A stretch of DNA of 64,000 nucleotides from NCBI RefSeq assembly GCF_000346485.2, contig NZ_KQ976354.1, positions 3,933,436-3,997,435 of the forward strand. Reading direction: 5' to 3'. The notes beneath the pieces were generated by a model. That model had not been told where the DNA came from. It saw only the letters and a program-made list of their open reading frames with translations, and searched no databases. The translations under genes and the position numbers were made by a program. Position 1 is the first letter of the stretch, and the number at the start of each line of letters is the position of its first letter. The DNA is from Scytonema hofmannii PCC 7110 (lineage in GTDB: Bacteria; Cyanobacteriota; Cyanobacteriia; Cyanobacteriales; Nostocaceae). Below are positions 57,351 to 64,000 of the stretch, in pieces.

Positions 57351-60176
57351 TCAAAAAATTAATACTTTTTGTAAAAAATCCTTACCAAGACGTAATATTT
57401 GACCTTCCCAATCAAACACTTCTAGATCAATAAACTTGCTCAATCCTTCAAGTCTAATGCTAACAAGATAAGGTTGTACTGTTCTTGTTGTGACACCATT
57501 TATATATTGTTTCTCTCCTATGGGCTTTGCATTAATTTCACGTAGTATCCGAATCGGAACCAATGTTTTATTATCTGTGTTGTTAATGAAAGCTTTTCCA
57601 GTGATTGCTGCGTTAGAAGGCATCTCGTAAGATTTGATTTCAACCAAAGTACTATAATTATGCTTTAATGATAATATAAAAAGATTGTTATCTTTTGTCT
57701 TATCTCTAATAGGCTTAACAATATAGTCATGAATAAGTTGATAACGATTACTGTCTATCTCACGTATCATAATTAATAACCCTGAACCTGACAGAATCTC
57801 TAGTATAAAATCTATTTTTTCCTCAGGTTCATCAGATATAGATATCAAATCATTCCGACTTCTTAGAGGACGGATACCTCTTTCATCTGTTAATGCGTAC
57901 AATATCCTCCAAGCAACATTTTCATTCTCTCGTCCACAGTCTTGAACTACATCTTCTAAAAATTTTTCTACCAGTTTTTCTTGAGGCATATCTCCAAGTT
58001 TTTGATAATCTTCTAACTGAGTAATTTTTTCATTTTCAAGTTGCATTCCCACCACTTGTAATTCAATAGGGAGTACTATTTCCTCTTTTACCGCCAAATC
58101 CTTCACCAATTGTTCAATTAGACTCAACTCTAAAGGAAAGGCCGAGCGTCTAGTCAAGCTTTGAACCACTGTTTTAGCATCTTCTCTTGAAAAATGACCC
58201 AAGTAATAGAGAATATTTTCATAATTTTTATCAATTCTTAAACTTGTGAGACGGCTTATTTTTAATAAGAAATGGATGTAATCCTCCCGCAAAGATAGGA
58301 TGACCTTCAAATAGGGAATTTCCAAACACTGGCGCAAAAAATCAGAAAACCATTGTTTGTTTACTGGATTATTGTTATCGAAAAAAAACTCTTCAAATTG
58401 GTCAAAAATGAGTATGGTGAATAATTTTTTTTGTTCGTTTTCACGCAACTGTTCTATTATAATTGAAAGGTAGGCAGATAGAAAGTTGTTGTCCAGTGGT
58501 TTTGCTAAACACTCACCCAATCTATTAAGCCAATTCTTATAATCCTGTAATAAAATAGGCAACACGATGCGTCCTTCAAAGTAAGTTCTTTCGAGTGCTG
58601 GCACTAAGGCAGCTTGCACAATTGAACTTTTACCCACTCCGGATGGACCATAAATTACCGTTAATTTGCAATCGCGTCTCTTCATCCGTTCAATCAGTGC
58701 CTCTACGTCTTTCTGTCTTCCAGAAGCAACTACAATATCCTCTACGGGCATATCAGGACTTTCCCCTGCATAGGTTGCTATCGGATTGATAACCCTTTGT
58801 GGTGGTTGTAAACAACCTGCACCGATGAAAGCTCGCAACCCGTACTGATTCGCAATCTCCCGTTGTTCTTGCTTTAAATGAAAAGCTTCTAAATATTTAC
58901 CTCTCTTAAATTGAATATTTCGCAACTCCCCCAGTATTTCAACATAAAGAATTGGATCGTACTGAGGCTGGCTTCTCTTTCTTGCCTTCTCCAAATTCTC
59001 GATCGCATCTTCGATTTCCCTCAACTGTTGCTGTGCTTGAGCTAAAATGAAGTAATTTAAACCTAAAACTTGAGATTCATCATCAGATATATTTGGAAAA
59101 ATTGCAGGATATTCAAAAATTTTGAGAGATTCCAATGCTAGTTGCTTCGCCTCCTCCCAGTCTGAATTTTTTTTGAGAGCAACTGCTGCTAAAAAAGTAT
59201 AATCTTGAGCAACCAACTTTAACTCGACCTTCTGTTGGTGTATGACTAGTGCTTTTTGAGCAAGGAGTTGCAATTGTTCCCACTCTTCTAATTGTCGCAG
59301 CACATCTCCCAACTTATTGATATATTTCATTGACCAGTTAGAAGATTTAATCTGTTCAAATATTTTCAAATATTGTTGACTATAAGTTTTAGTTTTTTCT
59401 TGATAATCTTTTCCCTTCAAGTAACAAACTAGGACAAGATGGAATAAAACTATTCCACTTTGTTCATATTGTTGATTGTTCTGCCAAAAATACAAACTTT
59501 GCTCATACTGCTTAATGGCATCATCTAAATGAAAATTTTTGTAACAGGCTAAACCATGTAGAAACGCTAATTTAGCTTGAATTTCTGGTTTTAATTCTTG
59601 ACCGGATTCTAGCAAATCTTGTTGAGCCGCTTTAAGTTCAGCATTATCTAAGCTAAACTCTGGCTGCTCAGCGAAGGCTTGCTGAGCATTTTCATGTAGT
59701 AACCTTATCAATTCTCGTTCTGTTATTTTGAATTCAACTATTGGTCTAGCCCAATTTATAAAATCTGGTGCTTTTCGCCTTAGTTGACTCCACATCGTAT
59801 CCCTTACCCACAAAACCACTGGGAAGGCAAAACGTTGAAATGAGTCTCTGACATTATTGGTAGCATAAAGCAAACTGTCAATATCTTCCACTACCTCAAA
59901 GCCCCAAATAATTAATGCATCTAGTTGCTGCCGATCAAATCGTTCAAGAATATTGGTATAAAGAGTCTTGGCAGATGGTTCAAGGGGGAACTCTTGAATA
60001 ACTAGATTGTATTGCTCCTGTAAGAGTTGCAGGATCTGCAATCGCAAACAAGCATAGTTGCACCGCACTAGAATCAAGGAAAATTGCCCTTTTGAGTTTG
60101 CAATTGCTCGTTGCAAGGTTTTGAGAGATTGAGCATTATCGGCTGAAAGTTCTTGTAAGCGGTTTTGGTTACTCAT
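57351..60176 (-). CDS. TPR-containing STAND-type NTPase
   Basis: A 941-residue signalling NTPase. Residues about 15-160 carry the same N-terminal domain as the 35.6-kb TPR protein (VVLWVRDTMWSQLRRKAPDF). Residues 195-450 are TPR-like helices. The nSTAND domain follows, with a linker ending ASGRQKDVEALIERM, Walker A GPSGVGKSS (510-518), Walker B TILIFDQFEEFF (587-598) and a LSLREDYIHFL arginine region. A C-terminal 150 residues are beta-rich. STAND proteins act as NTP-driven switches, often in defence or stress sensing; here the trigger is unknown. The AAA-type gene upstream probably works with it. Confidence 0.85.
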   Translation of the reverse strand: MSNQNRLQELSADNAQSLKTLQRAIANSKGQFSLILVRCNYACLRLQILQLLQEQYNLVIQEFPLEPSAKTLYTNILERFDRQQLDALIIWGFEVVEDIDSLLYATNNVRDSFQRFAFPVVLWVRDTMWSQLRRKAPDFINWARPIVEFKITERELIRLLHENAQQAFAEQPEFSLDNAELKAAQQDLLESGQELKPEIQAKLAFLHGLACYKNFHLDDAIKQYEQSLYFWQNNQQYEQSGIVLFHLVLVCYLKGKDYQEKTKTYSQQYLKIFEQIKSSNWSMKYINKLGDVLRQLEEWEQLQLLAQKALVIHQQKVELKLVAQDYTFLAAVALKKNSDWEEAKQLALESLKIFEYPAIFPNISDDESQVLGLNYFILAQAQQQLREIEDAIENLEKARKRSQPQYDPILYVEILGELRNIQFKRGKYLEAFHLKQEQREIANQYGLRAFIGAGCLQPPQRVINPIATYAGESPDMPVEDIVVASGRQKDVEALIERMKRRDCKLTVIYGPSGVGKSSIVQAALVPALERTYFEGRIVLPILLQDYKNWLNRLGECLAKPLDNNFLSAYLSIIIEQLRENEQKKLFTILIFDQFEEFFFDNNNPVNKQWFSDFLRQCLEIPYLKVILSLREDYIHFLLKISRLTSLRIDKNYENILYYLGHFSREDAKTVVQSLTRRSAFPLELSLIEQLVKDLAVKEEIVLPIELQVVGMQLENEKITQLEDYQKLGDMPQEKLVEKFLEDVVQDCGRENENVAWRILYALTDERGIRPLRSRNDLISISDEPEEKIDFILEILSGSGLLIMIREIDSNRYQLIHDYIVKPIRDKTKDNNLFILSLKHNYSTLVEIKSYEMPSNAAITGKAFINNTDNKTLVPIRILREINAKPIGEKQYINGVTTRTVQPYLVSIRLEGLSKFIDLEVFDWEGQILRLGKDFLQKVLIF

Positions 60177-60412
60177 ATAAGCACCGACAATTTGATTGTT
60201 TAGTTCCTTTGGGGGCAGGTTGATGAAACCGCTTGTAAAAATGGCAATACATTTATTGAATTTTATCCTTGGCTAATGGGCTCGATTGACCAAAGTTTTG
60301 CTAGCCTACATTTAGAGTTATAGGTAAATGTAATTCCTAAAGCCACACTAACAATAAAAACTTTATTTAATTTTAAAATCAGTGTCATCTATAAGCTAGC
60401 AGGTCAAGCCTG

Positions 60413-61747
60413 CTAAACATTCTGCTGTTGCCACAACTTATATTTGTCAGTTTCAAACAACAGCGGATTTAACCCAAACCATTTACCTTCCTCATCTTGG
60501 TATTCAAAGACAAAGAGGCTTTGCAAAAGAGCTTGATATTCTAGTTCTCCCTTAACTGCTTGTTCTTTTACCACCTGAAATAGTAAATTCCACTCCTCTT
60601 GATCAATTGCAGCTACCAAAGAATCCCGCTCCGTCCGAATCACCTTTTCCACAATTTTTTTAGAAATTGGCGGATCGTCTTCCTGAAGACAGCTGTAAAG
60701 CATCCCCAACAAATTCCGCACGTGACCGCCACTAACTCTGCATAATCTATCTAAGGTGTCAATACTGTCGAAAACTTCTGTCACTAAACTCAACCGATTT
60801 TCTCGTGAAATTTCAGGAAAAGCTCTCGCTAACACCATTTGCTGCAATAACTCCATTCCTTTAGTATGTTCAGAGCCGTCTTTATGTTGCACCGAGACCA
60901 TTGGTAATACCATTGGGCTGGTACCTTTACCCAAGCGGTTCTTCAAGACTTCTCGCTGATTGGAAAAAATTAACGATAGTGGAAGAGAATAAACCAAATG
61001 ACAATTTATTTGGCTTAACTGCTCTCCCCGGTCAACAAAAAGATACTCTGGCTGGGGGTTGCTGGATGCAGAAGATGGTTTATTCTGTATCCGATCCAAA
61101 TTGTCCACAATCACAACCAGCCCTTGATAACCCTTCTTCTTCAGCTGTTCTATGGCAAGAGTAAAAATTTCTTCATTAATAATCTTTAAAAGTTTTGTAG
61201 TTTCTGGTTCTAGGCGCTGTCTAAGTCGAGAACGCAGTTGTTGGCTATCTTTCATTGTTGCCGTAATCTTGGCAATACCTTGGGGTAGGGAAGTTTCTAT
61301 TTCAGTGATTTCGATTGGTGTGTTCAAAAACTCCCACGCTTCCTTGAGAAAACCCTTTAAACCGCGTGTAGGCAAATCAACTTTTTCCTTTGCCACACTT
61401 TCACTTACCTGATGCGCGATCGCGAGTAAAATATCAGTAATGTCTACATCTTCTACATCCAAGTCATCCGTAGCTTGAAAGTAAACAACGTGAAATTTTT
61501 CCTGCTTCAACTCATTTTGTAGCCGTGATAACTCAGTAGATTTACCACAACCAATATGTCCAGTGAACAACTGACAAGTAGACTTATCGGGGTAAAGGCG
61601 GGTAATAGTTCGCTTTAGCTTATTAACAACCTTGTCACCTCGAACAGAAGCAAAATCAATATAATACCCTCGGTCTTCAGGGATCTCCATGTTTAAGGTT
61701 TTGGTCGGACGACACGCTTCAATAAATTTACGTAAATCTAGGCTCAT
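60413..61747 (-). CDS. AAA-type P-loop NTPase, partner of the STAND protein
   Basis: A 444-residue NTPase starting MSLDLRKFIEACRPTK at 61747; the open frame upstream (to 61816) is not needed. Walker A is LFTGHIGCGKSTEL, followed by YFQATDDLDVEDVDITDIL, and Walker B is LVVIVDNLDRIQ. After that come a sensor-like block (SLPLSLIFSNQREVL) and a winged-helix-like end. The sequence recalls a widespread cyanobacterial NTPase family that I know to occur next to TPR/STAND genes, but no function is assigned to it. Gap to the STAND gene is 236 bases on the same strand. Confidence 0.8.
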   Translation of the reverse strand: MSLDLRKFIEACRPTKTLNMEIPEDRGYYIDFASVRGDKVVNKLKRTITRLYPDKSTCQLFTGHIGCGKSTELSRLQNELKQEKFHVVYFQATDDLDVEDVDITDILLAIAHQVSESVAKEKVDLPTRGLKGFLKEAWEFLNTPIEITEIETSLPQGIAKITATMKDSQQLRSRLRQRLEPETTKLLKIINEEIFTLAIEQLKKKGYQGLVVIVDNLDRIQNKPSSASSNPQPEYLFVDRGEQLSQINCHLVYSLPLSLIFSNQREVLKNRLGKGTSPMVLPMVSVQHKDGSEHTKGMELLQQMVLARAFPEISRENRLSLVTEVFDSIDTLDRLCRVSGGHVRNLLGMLYSCLQEDDPPISKKIVEKVIRTERDSLVAAIDQEEWNLLFQVVKEQAVKGELEYQALLQSLFVFEYQDEEGKWFGLNPLLFETDKYKLWQQQNV

Positions 61748-61816
61748 GATAGAGTTTGGTTGGAAGTCAGCAAAAATATCTCCTTTGATACTACATATCA
61801 AAATCTTGTCAAGCAA

Positions 61817-62115
61817 TCTTCACAGGCACGCTTGCCGAGAGATAGATGGCTACTCCAATATTCAAAGAGTAGATTGTATAGCGACAAAGACGAACTATAA
61901 AATAAAAGTTAAGAAATGATACACTGTTCAGGGCTTATCGTTTTAGAGGCGATCGCCACCAATAGCTTTTTATATAAGTAGGTTTTTATATAAGCAGTAT
62001 ATTGGCAGTCAGTATTTTTGGAGGAGATTTTTAATTTTAAGTATCGTGAAAAGCCTTACTAATAAAGGATTTGCAGAAATTGTTCAACCGCTTGATTTCT
62101 AAAAAGTAAAGCTAT
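61817..62115. other. Intergenic region upstream of the AAA-type gene
   Basis: No gene. Contains a direct TTTTTATATAAG repeat near 61,970 and a HIP1 octamer. Probable promoter region. Confidence 0.4.
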
Positions 62116-62399
62116 GTTACTGTGCGTTCGCTTATTTTGAGATCCGAAGGGGAATTAAAGCCTTAATGTAAAAGGAAAACGGGGCTTTTTACGTGAACCG
62201 TTATTTTTAAGTAAAATTTGTGACTATCACAGAAGGCTTCCAGAGGCGATTCTTTAAGGCGCAGGCATATGATAAATCATAAAATGACCAAAAGCTCAGT
62301 GCTTTTAAAAATGCCTTCATCCATTGTATTGCCACCGATTACAAGCCCTGTAAGGCTTAATTAAATCTTGCGGTTAAAAATGAGCGAACGTACAGTAAC
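62116..62399. mobile_element. 284-base element with 23-base inverted termini
   Basis: Left GTTACTGTGCGTTCGCTTATTTT and right complement GTTACTGTACGTTCGCTCATTTT match at 21 of 23 bases. No target duplication is evident and there is no transposase. It is probably a deletion remnant or MITE of a larger element. Confidence 0.7.
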
Positions 62400-62522
62400 C
62401 AGGAGCTACAGCAGCTAATTAACGAAGCAAAGCAGTATCCGGTTGACAGTAAAAACCCACATGACCGAGCAAAACGACGGATAGCTTTAAAAAGGTATAG
62501 TCGCCTGCATTGCCCTAATTGA
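62379..62522 (+). pseudogene. Fragment resembling a sigma-factor-like cyanobacterial protein
   Basis: An open frame crossing the right terminus of the element reads QELQQLINEAKQYPVDS then DRAKRRIALKRYSRLHCPN and TGA. It resembles an internal helical segment of certain sigma-factor-like cyanobacterial proteins (ELIxxAKQYP pattern). No start codon; the rest is missing. Confidence 0.35.
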
Positions 62523-62546
62523 CTCACGCAGTTTAAAATAGACAAT

Positions 62547-63284
62547 ATGCAAGCAAAACAACACTACTCACCCGCGCCAATCACCGAAGCACTGATTGAC
62601 ATACAAGTTCAACTCCCACAAGAAGTAAAGCTTGATGTTTTGGCGCAAGTGTACTCAAGCATTCAAGCTGAGTACCCAAAACGTGAGGAGATGTTAATTT
62701 TTCAGGGGCAAGCGATCGCAGGTGCCAGTGTTGGAGCTACGGCAAGCCAATCTGAGATTGGCTACAGGTTCTTCAGCAATGACCAAAAACAGATTCTTCA
62801 AGTGCGTTTGGATGGCTTCACCTTCAGTCGTCTTGCTCCCTACGACTGTTGGCAAACGTTCCGAGATGAAGCAAAGCGGCTGTGGAGTATATATCAGTCC
62901 TTGACACATCCACAAGCCATTGCTCGGTTAGCACTCAGGTATATTAACAGGCTAGATATTCCTCTACCTGTAGGAGATATAAAAGAATACTTAAAGACAT
63001 TTCCTGAAGTTTCCCCAGACTTAACGCAAGGATTAAGTGGCTACTTTATGCAGCTACAGATTCCTCAAGAGGATTTAGCAGCAATGCTTATTCTCAATCA
63101 AGCATTAGTTCCTCCACCAACACCCAATTTTGTTTCTATACTGTTGGATTTAGACTTGTTTCTAGAGCAGGACATCCCCAATGATGAATTGGGAATTTGG
63201 CAAATTATAGAACAAATGCACCAACAAAAGAACAAAGCTTTTGAGGCTTGCATTACAGAAAAGACAAGGGAGTTGATTAACTGA
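62547..63284 (+). CDS. TIGR04255 family protein
   Basis: A 245-residue protein that I recognise as TIGR04255: ITEALIDIQVQLPQEVKL near the start, YRFFSNDQKQILQVRLDGF, and ARLALRYINRLDIPLP. The family has no known biochemical role but frequently occurs in accessory or defence-like loci. It starts ATG with no strong ribosome site and overlaps the next gene by one base (stop TGA shared with ATG), so the two are translationally coupled. Confidence 0.85.
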   Translation: MQAKQHYSPAPITEALIDIQVQLPQEVKLDVLAQVYSSIQAEYPKREEMLIFQGQAIAGASVGATASQSEIGYRFFSNDQKQILQVRLDGFTFSRLAPYDCWQTFRDEAKRLWSIYQSLTHPQAIARLALRYINRLDIPLPVGDIKEYLKTFPEVSPDLTQGLSGYFMQLQIPQEDLAAMLILNQALVPPPTPNFVSILLDLDLFLEQDIPNDELGIWQIIEQMHQQKNKAFEACITEKTRELIN

Positions 63285-63577
63285 TGACTACAATTACCCC
63301 CCTACTCAATCATGGAGTTTCAGCCCAACCAAAATTACTAGTGTTAGAACCAAAAGTTACTTCGCAATTGCAAAGTCCGGAAGGACGACAGATTGCGGAG
63401 TTAGCTGATGAAATTTTGGAGAATTTGACAGCTATCAAAGAATATCTGAAAACTCTTGAAAATACTGGGGAAATAGATTACAATTCAGTGCCACCAAAGC
63501 GCTCAGAACGTGTACGTATGCGTGCTCAGTTTACAGGGCGTAGAAAACCTCTGCCGTATCCTCAAGACGAAGAATGA
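63284..63577 (+). CDS. Small hypothetical protein in the TIGR04255 operon
   Basis: A 97-residue protein. Its middle is helical (ADEILENLTAIKEYLKTLE) and its C-terminus is basic and proline-rich (RSERVRMRAQFTGRRKPLP), which could contact nucleic acid or a partner. It overlaps both neighbours by a few bases (ATGA type). No family recognised. Confidence 0.7.
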   Translation: MTTITPLLNHGVSAQPKLLVLEPKVTSQLQSPEGRQIAELADEILENLTAIKEYLKTLENTGEIDYNSVPPKRSERVRMRAQFTGRRKPLPYPQDEE

Positions 63578-64000
63578 CGATAGACCCTTTCTGGGTGCAG
63601 GTTAATGAACCGACTCTCAGGCAAGGTGACTACCTGCCTGGGTGTTTCGTACCAGTACCATTATTTGACCCAACAACTTTTGGAAAAAAAGACAATGAAA
63701 CTCAAGAAATAGAGGTAGAAGTAAACGAACTAGATTTAATTGTTTTAACTCAAAGTTGTGACCTAGATAACAAAAAGGTCAGTCAAGTAGTTGTGTGTAC
63801 AATTAATCGCATTTCAGAATTTGAGGAGGTTAATCCAGCATTTGCGAAAAAGGGCAAATGGAATGAGGTTTTAACGGGTAGAATAGAAGGTTTACACTTA
63901 CTTGCATCGCCAACCAACCCTGACAATAATAGAGAGGCACTAGTTGTAAATTTTAGAGAAATATACAGTTTACCTTATGCATATATTTTGAAGCATGCTA
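63574..64000 (+). CDS. Third gene of the TIGR04255 operon, truncated by the window
   Basis: At least 142 residues, MTIDPFWVQVNEPTLRQG then LIVLTQSCDLDNKKVSQVVV and a late LLASPTNPDNNREALVVNF. The VLTQSCDL block with its Cys-Asp is distinctive and recalls small proteins often adjacent to TIGR04255 genes. The start overlaps the preceding gene (ATGA). The C-terminus lies beyond position 64000. Function unknown. Confidence 0.75.
   Translation, partial: MTIDPFWVQVNEPTLRQGDYLPGCFVPVPLFDPTTFGKKDNETQEIEVEVNELDLIVLTQSCDLDNKKVSQVVVCTINRISEFEEVNPAFAKKGKWNEVLTGRIEGLHLLASPTNPDNNREALVVNFREIYSLPYAYILKHA

Noticed and set aside
57182-57433. An 83-codon plus-strand frame near the end of the STAND gene
   Set aside because: It overlaps the well-supported minus-strand gene, has no domain or ribosome site, and reads like antisense of an AT-rich tail.

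Overview
The window is chromosomal DNA from a cyanobacterium, most likely a filamentous Nostocales-type organism. The evidence is psaC, ndhH, a Psb34-type photosystem II protein, a ThiO-ThiG fusion and a CruA-type carotenoid cyclase, together with frequent GCGATCGC (HIP1) palindromes and many short tandem repeats between genes (TTAGTTG, GTGACCA, GGGAGTA and CCAAAAT types). The assignment to Nostocales is inference; the photosynthetic identity is not in doubt.

Layout. (1) 0.1-15.9 kb is a minus-strand envelope polysaccharide locus: a Wzm/Wzt-type ABC exporter, two GT2 paralogues, a GT8-like and a CgeB-like glycosyltransferase, a WecG/TagA-type transferase, a hexapeptide acyltransferase, an MBOAT/SGNH acylation pair, a secreted RTX protein carrying two CBM6-like modules and an SGNH hydrolase, and two Kdo-pathway genes (kdsB, kdsD). 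(2) 15.9-22.3 kb is mostly housekeeping: an M48 protease whose end overlaps a tRNA-Leu(CAA), murA, tRNA-Leu(CAG), a SpoU/TrmH methyltransferase and a thioesterase. (3) 22.3-26.4 kb holds a small membrane protein, an S-layer-domain remnant, and an unusual pair: a glycine-zipper protein and an Hsp70/actin-fold ATPase with its own membrane hairpin. (4) 26.5-54.8 kb is core metabolism, photosynthesis and conserved cyanobacterial genes (pheT, rsmH, ndhH, psb34, thiO-thiG, cimA, cruA-like, fmt, psaC, glmS), with repeats packed into almost every gap. (5) 55-64 kb looks accessory: a ParA plus ParB-like/helix-hairpin-helix pair, a TPR-STAND NTPase with a separate AAA-type NTPase, a remnant mobile element, and a translationally coupled TIGR04255 operon that runs off the window.

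The genome has been heavily reworked by small repeats. I see four kinds of MITE-like inverted-repeat element (two copies with TTA flanks, one with a 10-bp target duplication, one carrying a palindromic cargo module, one beside a gene fragment). Several genes have repeat-derived in-frame insertions (thiO-thiG, cruA-like, cimA, glmS, midA-like) or take their last codons and stop from a repeat. The strongest candidates for an undescribed system are the Hsp70-like/glycine-zipper pair, the ParA/ParB-HhH pair with the STAND and AAA NTPases, and the three-gene TIGR04255 operon at the right edge.
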